From the NCBI RefSeq assembly GCF_041381155.1, contig NC_091142.1, forward strand, positions 8,861,340 to 8,925,339: 64,000 nt of DNA, read 5' to 3'. A program made the translations under genes and the position numbers. Origin of the DNA: Argopecten irradians (taxonomy: Eukaryota; Mollusca; Bivalvia; Pectinida; Pectinidae). Positions within the stretch are counted from its first letter, which is position 1. Each line of letters opens with the position of its first letter. Below, in pieces: positions 23,920-35,400 of this stretch. The notes below the pieces were generated by a model. It saw nothing but the letters and a program-made list of their open reading frames with translations, did not search any database and was not told the origin of the DNA.

Positions 23920-25064
23920 GTAAGTTTTTGGTCATGTCACATTTTTTGGTCTCTACTTCGCTGTCGGACATGGCTAGGGACTGTCTTCAGTTTCTTTTTT
24001 AACTCTGACATCCAGCGATCGACTGTAATGTTCTTTGTGCAGCTCGGCATCGCTTACACAATTTTCAAAGGGTTTGATACATCACTAGGTATGATCAAGC
24101 AAGAACGCATAAGGACCGCAGCCCGTTGGACACAAAATTACACAATTAAAATGCATATCTATACCAAGTGATTTTCAGCTAAGAATGGCAAGGATTGGAT
24201 GGTAACATATTCTGCCCTAGATATGAAAAGTTTCAATATTTGTTAACACTTTAAAACATAAAAGCCTCCTGCTGTATCGAAATGTCTATCACTTTCCGTT
24301 CTTTAGCGGCCTTCTCTTTTAACTTTTTTGCTTTCTTGCAATTATTTACATTCCTCTTCCGTCGACGGCATCGTAAGGATTAATGGAATCTTTACCTATA
24401 GAGGGTGTGACACCGAAATCACAACCCGAGTGGAAACTCATGCACGTGATTGATCAGTAATTATATTCGTTTTAAACAAATATTTCTGTAAAATGTCGTA
24501 TCGTAATCTTGTGTGCGACACATTCAACTTCTTAACTCTTGCTAAACAGTACTTCTTACGTAGGAAATAAATTTTAAAACTGTTAGTGATGGATCTTTGT
24601 CCCTGCAGATAAATTGTTCCATTGAAGATCGAATGAAGGACTTCAACCTACCCATGAGCGACGCCCCATAAAAAATAATTATCTGCCGAAAGTAATCTGT
24701 TTGCTCGTTTTCGATTTCAGCTCAATCATCGACCATTGAGCTAGGTATTCCTTGCCAGCCAATCGTCACCCTATAGCATTAATTAGTGATCAATTTAATG
24801 GGTTGTGAAGTAAATCAACGTTTGATGTGATTTCTATGGTAAAACAAATATATTGAAACATGATTATAGCATATGTAACCTGTAGTTGGTACAAAGGGTG
24901 GACTCCTATCAGATTGGTCGTGTTTGGCGTTATCAGGCCACAACACACATGCTCCCTGATAAGCTGTGAAGGTGGGGGTGGTCAGATCGACCAATGTGAG
25001 CAGAGGCGGGGAGCCCGGTAACTATAGCACTGACTTCCTTGACCAACATCTGAACTTAAAGTTG

Positions 25065-25155
25065 ATGATGGCAAAAGATGAACATATTGGTAAGAATGGC
25101 GGATACGTGAACAAAGGCTTGGAACTTGAGGAGGCTCCTCCGGGGGAGAAACAAA
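25065..25155 (+). CDS. Candidate first coding exon, possibly of the SPNS gene
   Basis: An open frame with ATG ATG at 25065 codes MMAKDEHIGKNGGYVNKGLE then LEEAPPGEKQ and stops at a strong donor (AAA|GTAAGT) at 25155, in phase 1. If joined to an acceptor at 29453 (tattcag) the frame runs R-Q-M-S-K-F into the SPNS start, adding about 32 acidic/Gly-rich residues to the N-terminus. The frame is open further upstream, to about 24966. Another 5' exon or an unrelated small gene is equally possible. Confidence 0.3.
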
Positions 25156-25479
25156 GTAAGTATAATAGAATCTTATTCCTTGACCACGTGGTGACTAATT
25201 TACATATACACAAAAGTCATATCATATGATTTTTATAAATATATATAATATGATGATTTCTGAGCATGCTAGCTAGTGGTTTAGGGGAGTATATACTAGC
25301 GATGGACAATGACCTACTAGATCAATGTACAGATAATTAGGATAGACAATGATAAACAATGAACATGTGTACGTGTGTAGACGGAACCACGTGTTGACAA
25401 GACGCGTCGCGTGAACCTGGTTACCCCGGTAAATAGAAAGTGCTGGACGTTTTGATTGGGTGGGGTACGTGGAGATTCC

Positions 25480-26975
25480 TGTCCTAGTTAATTATATCAC
25501 ATTAACGGCCATTTATGTCCTACATTTAGTTAATTATGATAATATTACATTAACGACCATTTCTGCCCTAGTTTATCATGATTATATCACATTAATGACC
25601 ATTTCTGCCCTAGTTTATCATAATTATATTACATTAATGACAATTTCTTTCCTAGTTAATTATGATTATATTACACTAATGACTATTTCTGTCCTAGTTT
25701 ATCATGATTATATTGCATTAATGACAATTTCTTTCCTAGTTAATCATGATTATATTACATTAACGACCATTTCTGCCCTAGTTTATCATGATTATATTAC
25801 ATTAACGACCATTTCTGTCCTAGTTTATCATGATTATATTACATTAATGACAATTTCTTTCCTAGATAATTATGATTATATTACACTAACGACTATTTCT
25901 GTTCTAGTTAATCATTATTATATTACATTAACGATAATTCCTATCTTAGTTATAAAACTATATTACATAAACAACCACTCATGACTTAAATATATTGACG
26001 TCGCGCACAATGTTCGGTCACTTTTATGTAACGTTATTAATGTAAAAGACGTCGTTATCTTATATAACATGACGAGCGCAATTGACGTCATTTCCGACAT
26101 TCGGCAAACCTGCAAGACAAAGAAAAAACGCAATTTTTCGAATACTTTTTTGAATTTTCAGTAGAGATTTCGCACACGTATATTTGAGCAAAAACGTATT
26201 TTTTTTATTCTGAATAGAAAACATACTTCCTAATATAAAGTCATTTTTCAACGTCGTGAACTTGCGTGACAGAACAGTCAATTTAAGAATTTCATTTTGT
26301 GTCATTTCTGCAAGACAAAGGTTTTGTTCGATAAAAAAGTAGAACGACGTCGCAGTCTATATTTTCTGACATGTTATTAAAATAGAAGAAAAACGTATTT
26401 TTATATTAACAATTCATGTCTCTATCTCATGTATTAGTACCGTTTTGTACTGTGTGTATTTGTGTTTTTTCACTTTTTTATTTTTTCTCTTCGGATCTGT
26501 CGATCGGCAAGTCTACAAACAAAGTCCACCATTTTGAAGTATGACGTCACAATTCATTATAACGAAATGACATCACGATAGTTCGTTTTTGGGGAATCTC
26601 TTTGTCAAATTTTACCGCCATTTGGTGTTCAGTATGACCACAGTGACACTTTAACTGAAACCGCATACAGGTGCGTGTTACATCTGTCGCGCCAAAAAAC
26701 GTCATTTTCTCAACAAAAACACATCAATAGAAACATAAATATTACCAATATTTTGATAAAAGTCCTCCCGTAATTGAATAAATATATCCTTTCTGTTTTT
26801 CAATTTAAAAAAATAGTATTGCGCTTATATTATTTTTACTGTTCAACGCTTTTTCCAAAGAAATTCCGGCGTGACGTCATGACTTAAATATATTACATTT
26901 ACGACCATTTTTGTTCAGTTAATTATAATTATAGTACATGAACGACCATTTCTGTCCTAGTTTTAATACGAGTAT
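25480..26975. repeat. Minisatellite, unit about 42 bases, interrupted by an insertion
   Basis: About 11 units of 'tatattacattaacgaccat' plus 'ttctgtcctagtttatcatg' up to 25978, resuming at 26895-26965. The 174-residue open frame through it (repeats of YHDYITLTTISVLV) is an artefact of the 42-base period. Confidence 0.9.
25997..26876. mobile_element. 880-base insertion with 18-base flanking duplication
   Basis: It splits the 25480-26975 satellite. 'tcatgacttaaatatatt' occurs on both sides (25979-25996 and 26877-26894). The ends are inverted: GACGTCGCGC on the left and GCGTGACGTC on the right (one mismatch). Several GACGTC/TGACGTCA motifs lie inside. No protein is recognised. Confidence 0.7.
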
Positions 26976-27709
26976 AACGAACAATGTTTATAACGAAGGC
27001 ATTTTGTTGGTCCATATGGGTTCGTTATAACCGTGTTTTTGTTGTGTTTTTCATATTATTCCATTCTGATCTACTAAATGTAATTGCACTCATTTATCCG
27101 TCATTGCGCGTGGACGTAGTGAAAGGCAATGAAGTAATAATAACTGAATCAGAATCATGGCCCACTGGTCGTTACACTAAAGATTCAACCACTAGTCTAT
27201 TAACCTATATCGTTCTATTTTAGTATGCACGCGTGGTTATCGAGTAATACATCAATGTAGACTTGATATAGAGGTCAGGTAACAATAGAAAGGTATCTAA
27301 TATTACACATACCTGTTGATACAATGGTGCATTCTCCCTCCCACCCTCGATACTCGAGGGGTTACTATCACTGACGTTAAATCCACCCCTGGATTATTTC
27401 ATAGTAAAACTGAAGGCAGCTGAACCACAGTGGACCGCTATACGTCTCTCTTTTGATGTATATCTATGAATAAATTACCTGTTCTGTTCTGTTGTCGCCT
27501 GTTTTACTTTGAGGTAGTGCAGGGGTGCATATAACGTCAGTATTAGTAACCCTTGGAGTATCGAGGATGACTTCCTCCAGCTCCTTGCATTACTTAGCTA
27601 GTGAATGTTGTTAACATTGTCAATAGTCGCAGGCGATAACCGGATGATAATGATTGGCATTCATAGTTCGAGTCTCTATAATTATCGATCCTTCGTGTTT
27701 CGAAATATC

Positions 27710-27945
27710 ATGTCGAGCGCTCAAGATGATACAAATATGTATGTCGAGCAATCCAAATGTCGTGTCAAACGATCAATATATGTCGAACGTTCGAAAAAGT
27801 AAGGCGAGCGCTCGTAAAGCTATGTTGAACGTTCGATAAAGTAAGTCAAGCGCTCGAAAAGCTATTTCGAACGTTCGATAAAGCAATTCAGCCAAGGGCT
27901 AGAGATAATAAGTTGAGTTCTCGAGATGCTATATATTGAATGTTC
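27710..27945. repeat. Array of short palindromes (CGAGCGCTCG / GAACGTTC)
   Basis: Spaced about 28-32 bases, the stretch alternates palindromes: gagcgctc (27716), gaacgttc (27785), cgagcgctcg (27804), gaacgttc (27829), aagcgctcg (27848), cgaacgttcg (27869), gttctcgaga (27917). Between them runs 'ataaagtaagt' or 'aaagctat'. Confidence 0.75.
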
Positions 27946-29280
27946 TATTTTACATGTCCGAAATGTACCACCATATAGTTGTTTTTTTCTTCTTTTTACT
28001 TCTTCCTGGATTTAGCCGGTACTATTCAATTTATTCTTACGGTGGGCCTATTCGGCTTCCGTAGTGCGTTTCCGTTTTGAACTGTATCATCACCGTCTTG
28101 AATTGTTTCCCTGTTAGATCATCAAAAACCTATCTGTAAGTGTTTTGTTGTCTCTAGAAATTTATAGATGTCATTGATTTTAGAGACCGCAATAAATGAA
28201 TAAATGTGCAGTAGGACTTACTTCAAATTCTCAATACTCTACCTACAAAATGTAGCTGCAATATTGTAGCTCAAAAGACTTCTAGACAGGTACATGTAGC
28301 TAAAACATGATTTCGGGAAACATGATTTATCTCGGGGAAACAAATCTTAATGTCTGCCTCACGCCAGGGCAATAAATGTATTAAGTTTCGTTTCTATCCG
28401 TGTAAAGACTTATCTACACGATCCTATAAATTGTCGTTGTTACATGTTCACCCTTGTAACCTAGTCCAATTATGAAAAATTTTTTCTCTTTTTACAGTTC
28501 ATAATTTTTTGTTGAACTAATATTAATATTCTCAGTAAACATATTTAAAGTGGTAGAGCACGATAAACTTAAAATATGAAACACAGATCATCTGCCTATA
28601 CGAAGTCCTTTTTGTCCGAATATATGCAAATTTCGTTATGATCTTTGCGCGATTATTCAATGTTCACACTTCTTTATCATGGTCCTGGTCATTATTGATT
28701 GTTTATAATATATTTTCAATCTTATTAAGGTTAATTAACAGCTTTAAAACTGACCGATTTTCCGTACGTCTAACCCAAGGACGTAAATTCTTGGTCTGAC
28801 CATACCAGAAAAATACGATTTAACATTATTTGGTCAAAATTAGGTTATTAACAAATCATATTGAATTATTTTAATCTCTGGAAAAAAAAATATGTAGCTG
28901 TGGTTACAATCCTATATTTGGGCTACATGTTTTCATAATATAACAAGACTGCCTCACTTCATCCATCCGAAACTCACTTTTATTCATCCGAAATTAAATT
29001 GAAATTCAACTCATGACTGTTACACAGCGTGCCCAATGGGTCATTGAGTTTTTAAAATTAAATATGCTATTTACATGTATATCTCCGATAAAATTTGTGG
29101 AATTAGTTTGGAAAAAAATCGTGGAACTTATTTTTGAAATTGTTGTATTTTGCCACTATTTGTCTCGATCAGCCAGACACTTGACGGTATCAAGCGTCCG
29201 GTTGAGCAAGATATATACTTCCGGTAAATTCGAACACCAAAGATTCTCGTAAATCATAGAAATAGAGATTGGTTCCCTTC
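27946..29280. other. Intergenic upstream of SPNS, nothing recognised
   Basis: AT-rich. A segment at about 28290-28450 ('catgatttatctcggggaaa', 'caataaatgtattaa') is repeated in part at 60140-60200, so it is an interspersed repeat. No coding sequence seen. Confidence 0.4.
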
Positions 29281-29286
29281 ACTTAG

Positions 29287-29442
29287 CTAATGATAAGCAC
29301 GTTATTATTTAGGTTACCACACTTGTGACTGACAGTCACTAGTTTGCTACAGACTGAGCCAATGCTAATGATAAGCACGTTATTATTTAGGTTACCACAC
29401 TTGTGACTGACAGTCACTAGTTTGCTACAGACTGAGCCAATG
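29287..29442. repeat. Exact 78-base tandem duplication upstream of the SPNS start
   Basis: 29287-29364 and 29365-29442 appear identical. It ends 17 bases before the SPNS ATG and carries 'agtttgctacagactgagcc', an acceptor-like site, in both copies. In the second copy an upstream ATG (29440) opens a short frame MCVFRTNE that overlaps the SPNS start. Confidence 0.95.
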
Positions 29443-29458
29443 TGTGTATTCAGGACAA

Positions 29459-32400
29459 ATGAGTAAATTCGTCCCACCTTTCGACGACACCGTTCAACTG
29501 GACGAAATGCCTGTTGATTTTTCAGATACTGCCCCAATCGTTGACGACGATGGCAATCGTCACATGTCCGAAGTTGGAGTTCCTGAACACGTTGTAGTGG
29601 AATCGCAGGGCGATGATTCTATACCGAAGTCTACAGCCTACGCTTCCGTAGCGATTCTTCTATGTATTAACCTCCTCAACTACATGGACAGATATACAGT
29701 CGCAGGTAAAAAAGTTAGCTGGTGTGACCGAACAAATTCCCGAAATTGACATGCACTTTCCGTATTGGCAGTAATTAGCGCTCCTTCCCCTATTAACGCC
29801 CATCTTATCTTCTGTAGAAGGAGTTGATGAAGCTATATAAACGCCCATCATCCATGAATTTAATGATATTTATGCTGAAACATCGAAAATGTAAAAAATG
29901 TTACATGAACTTTCTTGTCTTCCACAAGAATCACTGTGAATCACAGCGTAATAATGTGTTTCAAAGGAAAGAATACATATGCATGTTTACAGGGGCAGAT
30001 TAATGTGCCATATGAGTGAAAATATGGTCGACTATTTAGTCTATTGCACAAGGATATTGTCCACGTACATTTTGTTTACCAAATGAGCTCCCCTCTTCGT
30101 TTTAAGTATTTTAAGTGCCATGCCTCATGAGTGCTAATCACAGCAAATACATTATATTGAGGTTCCCTTTGGAATGTCATCATGTGTTGAAATATGATTT
30201 ATCTGCAGTTAAAAAAAGGTTACGCATTGTGCACGTGGTGTGTAGTACTAGTACTACGAGTGGAGACGGAGTGTAGAGATTTAGACTACAGGTAGACACG
30301 GAGAGCACAAGATTTAGACTACAGGTAGACACATACAGAGTGCACAAGATTTAGACTACAGGTAGACACAGAGTGAAGATTTAGACTACAGGTAGACATG
30401 GAGTGCATAAGATTTAGACTACAGTTAGCTAGACACAGAGTGCATAAGATTTAGACTACAGGTAGACACTGAGTGCGGTGTTCACTACAGGTGGACATTG
30501 TGTCCAGGTAATATGTCCACTACATTCAGACTACGACAGACTAGATGATATGTTACAAAGACTTAGAAAAGATATATTTATTCTGTAGTCTATATGGACT
30601 TTGACAGATAGAAATATTTATTGAGATCAGAAACATAATATTTATGGGAACATAAAATTGCCGTTAATTACTGGAAATAATGTGTACTGTAATGTTGATT
30701 TGAATTTATACATGTTATTCAAAATAAAGTCAAATGTATCAATACATATTATCATACTATTTTATGTATAAATGAGGACGTTTAGTAGATCAGTGACAAA
30801 AGTAATAAAAGCAAATTAACTGCATACAGGCCTAGGTTGTTACGGTAAACCACGAACCAAGGATGTAGATGAAATTCTTGTTCGAACACATCAAGTGATG
30901 AACTTATGTGAAGTAAGATTTTCAATGTTGGCAAGTCATAGCCCAAGAGAATTTTTGATCAGCATTCCCTTTCTATGTTTTGCCAGCTACAGTGTATATA
31001 TTTTTCACCTCATCCCAATTTAATCTTCTCGCCAGGATAAGGTGTACTTGTACATGTTAACCTATGGCCAGGCTCTCCAACATGCATGTACATGTAACTA
31101 ATTAGAATGGTATTGATGTGTTTCAAAATAATAAACCTATATGATTTTTAAACGGTAAAGTATAAGTTTGTCTTAACAAACTTCCATTGAAACAATTCTA
31201 AAATCACATGTATAAATTAAGATACTGCCCCCTATTCTCATAAAGCAGTGCAAACACAACGCAACGATTCTGCAGCCTTCTGGCCATCTATCGATGGTCA
31301 CTTTGAGGTACATGTATAGCTAGATACTGTGGATGACCTGTATGTTTGACAAGTTATAATTATTGGACCATGACACAATATACAGTCATGATAACTTGCG
31401 GGGTTGGGATCATAAACATATATTGTGTTTACCGGTATGATTAAGAATAGAATTGAGCTGATTTGGTACATTCGGCTTTTAATAAAGGATATGTAATTAA
31501 GCTATTTTAATACACATACACTATACTTTTAGAATTTCAAATAACAATATGCAAATGTATCGCTAGGTAACTGATTGATATGCATCAAATCTATTTATTT
31601 AAAAGCTGAATATTTTACTCAGTATATGGTTTTATTACTGATAGCCTATTATAAAATAAAAAATGTCCCAAAAGCACAATTTGACTGGTTTACTGCACCG
31701 ATTCAAATGGAGAGGATAATGAAAGATTTAGGATAATAAAATGAATAACTATTATTTGCTCTTGCAGATATCTAAAAAAAAAAAAATGATTTTATAGGAG
31801 CAAAAGAAATTTTTCCATTTTCATTTTCCCAACAGTAAAAATTGTTTTGTTATTTAGTATCAAATCACGTCATGAAGAACATAGATGAGAAAAGTACCAA
31901 CTCGGGAGTTTAGATTGATTTCTGTGTGATTTCTGTGTGATTTCTATGTGTTTTCTGTGTGATTTTCAATGATGTGTGATTTCTGTGTGATTTCTGTGTG
32001 ATTTCTGTGTGATTTTCAATGATGTGTGATTTCTGTGTGATTTCTGTGTGATTTCCAATGATGTGTGATTTCTGTGTGATTTCCAATGATGTGTGATTTC
32101 TGTGTGATTTCTGTGTGATTTCCAATGATGTGTGATTTCTGTGTGATTTCCAATGATACAATTACATATGATTTCTGTGTGATTTCCAATGATACAATTA
32201 CATATGATTTCTGTGTGATTTCTAATAATGTGTGATTTCTATTTGATGTATGATTTCCAATGAACTACACATGCTTTCTATGATGTGTTGTGTGATTTCC
32301 AATAATACAATAAACATAATGATGGTATTCTGTATGATTTCTAAGATGTGTGATTCTGTGATGATTTCTGTATGTGTGATTTCGTGATTTCTGTGTGATT

Positions 32401-35400
32401 TCCAATGATGTGTGATTTCTGTATGATTTCTAATGATGTGTGATTTCTGTGTGATTTCCAATGATGTGTGATTTCTGTATGATTTCTAATGATGTGTGAT
32501 TTCTGTGTGATTTCAATGATGTGTGAATGATGATGTGTGATTTCTGTATGATTTCTGTGTGATTTCCAATGATGTGTGATTTTTCTGTGTGTGATTTCCA
32601 ATATGTGTGATTTTGTGTGATTTCCAATAATATGATGTGTGTGATTTCTGTGTGATTTCCAATGATGTGTGATTTCTGTGTGATTTCCAATGATGTGTGA
32701 TTTCTGTGTGATTTCCAATGATGTGTGATTTCTGTGTGATTTCTAATGATGTGTGATTTCAATGAACTACACACAATTTCTGTGATGTGTGATTTCTATG
32801 TGTTTTCCAATGATGTGTGATTTCTATTTGATTTCTAATGATGTGTGATTTCTGTGTGATATTTAGTGATGTTTGATTTCGGTGTGATTTACAATGATTT
32901 GTTATATTTACAATGATTTGTTATTTTTGTATGATCTCCTATGATACAACTACACATGATAAATCTATGTACTGACAGGTGTACTGAAGGATATCCAGGA
33001 CTATTACGACTTAGAGAACTCGGAGGACGGACTTATACAGACAGTGTTTGTACTGACGTACATGGTGTTTTCTCCAATTTTTGGTTTCCTTGGCGATAGA
33101 TATACAAGGAAATACATTATGGCTGGTGGGATATTTTTCTGGTCGGGCGTCACATTCGCTGGATCTATGATACCTAGAGATGTAAGTATACAGTTTTATA
33201 ATCATAATTACAACTTTTCTATTGTTTATAATCGTAATAACAACTCTTCTATTGTCTATAATCATAATTACAACCCTTCTATTGTTTATTATCGTATTGT
33301 AATTACAACTCTTCTGTTGTTTATTATCGTAATTACAACTCTTCTCTTGTCTATAATGGTAATTACAGTTCTTCTATTGTCTATAATAGTAATTACAACT
33401 CTTCTATTGTTTATTATCGTAATTACAACTCTTCTGCTGTCTATAATCGTAATAACAGCTCTTCTATTGTCTATAATCGTAATTACAACTCTTCTCTTTC
33501 CTATAATGGTAATTACAGTTCTTCTATTGTCTATAATCGTAATTACAAGTCTCTTCTATTAATCTAATTAATTAATCTAATTACAGCACTTCTATGGTTT
33601 TGCTATAATGCGAGCATTAGTGGGTGTTGGTGAGGCAAGTTACTCCACCATCGCTCCCACCATCATAGCCGATCTGTTTACCGGTGGGATGAGGTCCAGA
33701 ATGCTCATGGTGTTTTACTTTGCCATTCCCGTAGGAAGGTTTGTACATTGTATACAGTAGTGTATAGTAGTTGCTTATGTTCATAGAGGCTCTAATTTTG
33801 CGTAATTTGCGGACCATCCATATTCCAAATATGATGCCTTGCAAAGTTTATCAAAGCAATGGTTTTGCATAAAATATCCTGTCACATGAATGACCTTTTA
33901 AAAGCTATGAAGATAATTTGCAAACAACAATAACACCCTATTTTAAATTTGGCCAAAAACATCCTTAGAAGAAGGGGAATTAGAGTTTGTATAAATCTTT
34001 ATTTTAGTTCTGCTTTTTTGACAGCAGAAGTGGAGCCCAATTTGGAAATTAGACACAATTAGATAAAATGTTACAATCCTTTTGGAAATAAACACTGAAT
34101 ATGTATTCAGAACATCATTTGGCATAACAAACCAGGTGAGGAATACAGGCCCTATTGGCCTTTTGTTTGCTTGGATATCGTAAACATACCAACTAATTCT
34201 GAATCTTTTGTATTTCAGTGGTTTAGGCTACATCGTCGGGTCCAACATTGCTAAAGCTCTAGGCGCCTGGCAGTGGGCGTTAAGGGTAAGAATCGTTAAC
34301 CTATTAAAAAAAAATTTGGTTTAGGTTCTTCTTTTTACTCTACAAGTGTTGAAGATAGTGTTGTAGCCCAAGTGAACACTGTACACATATGTGTCTGTCA
34401 TATATGTGTCCCGAGTGTACATTGACACATGCTATATGTCATTGTGTGAGTGAGAGATGATTGGATGAGAGTGTTGCATCGTCCCCTGCACACCTCATAT
34501 CACTCGTCCCAACCCTAGTCCATTCCTGCATTCCCCATCAGTGCAAACAGGCTTATTACTAGTTCCGGTCAGTGTGTTATGTCAGAGTCTCTGTTGTAGG
34601 TTTATTCTCAATATCTTTTGGGGTAATGAAGTCAGAGACAAAATACCAAAGGACATTCTTCATAGACACGAAGTCCAAAAGATATTGAGAATAATGCTTA
34701 TGATTTAATTCAGATAACTCAATCAGGTTCTAATTTGGCATAAATTTCCTTAATTTTACTTTTGAATTTTGGCGCAATGATATAGAAAATAACTTCAAAG
34801 ATCTAACCAATAGAAATGAGTGTAACATATGAAATTAAATTATAAATAACCAAACTCAGTGTTATCAATTGACTCCTGCGGGGGACATTGTGATCAAGCT
34901 TTCAGTATAGCTTATGTCGTGGCACAGTGTTTTTTTGTCTGCCCATCCATCAGTTGTCCGTCAACATTTTCTGTAAATTACTCCTAGTCATAGAGTTCTG
35001 CAGGGATTATATCCAAATTTGTCCAAGGCAGAGGAACAGAGTTTATTTCATATAAATGTTAGTGCTGACCCGCTGTGGCAGGAGGGTGGGGCCCAATAGG
35101 AAAAATAGACGTAAATCCTTAGCTACTAGTTATAGAGTTCTGCATGGATTATAACCAAATTTGGCTTGAAATATCCTTATTTGAAGGGGAATAGAGTTTG
35201 CATAAATCTTGGCTATGACACCCTGGGATAGGAGGGGCGGGGCCCAATATGAGAAGTAGAGGTTAGTCCTTTAAATCACTACCAGTCAGAGTTCTACATG
35301 GATTTAAACCAGACTTGGCCAGACACATCCTTTGGGGGTAAGATATTTGTACAGGGTTCCCACGCAACCTTGAAAACTGGAAAAAGTGGTGAAAATTGAA

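Noticed and set aside
24966..25064. Extension of the candidate exon 25065-25155 to a GTG start
   Set aside because: Open, but there is no ATG in it and no reason to prefer GTG in an animal gene; kept to the first ATG.
25460..25984. 174-residue open frame of YHDYITLTTISVLV repeats
   Set aside because: The 42-base satellite period is a multiple of three, so the frame stays open by itself. No start context, no family, and the array is interrupted by an insertion.
31910..32774. Several minus-strand frames of [13 protein letters not shown] repeats
   Set aside because: Translation of the 'gtgatttctgtgtgatttcc' satellite in the SPNS intron; not coding.
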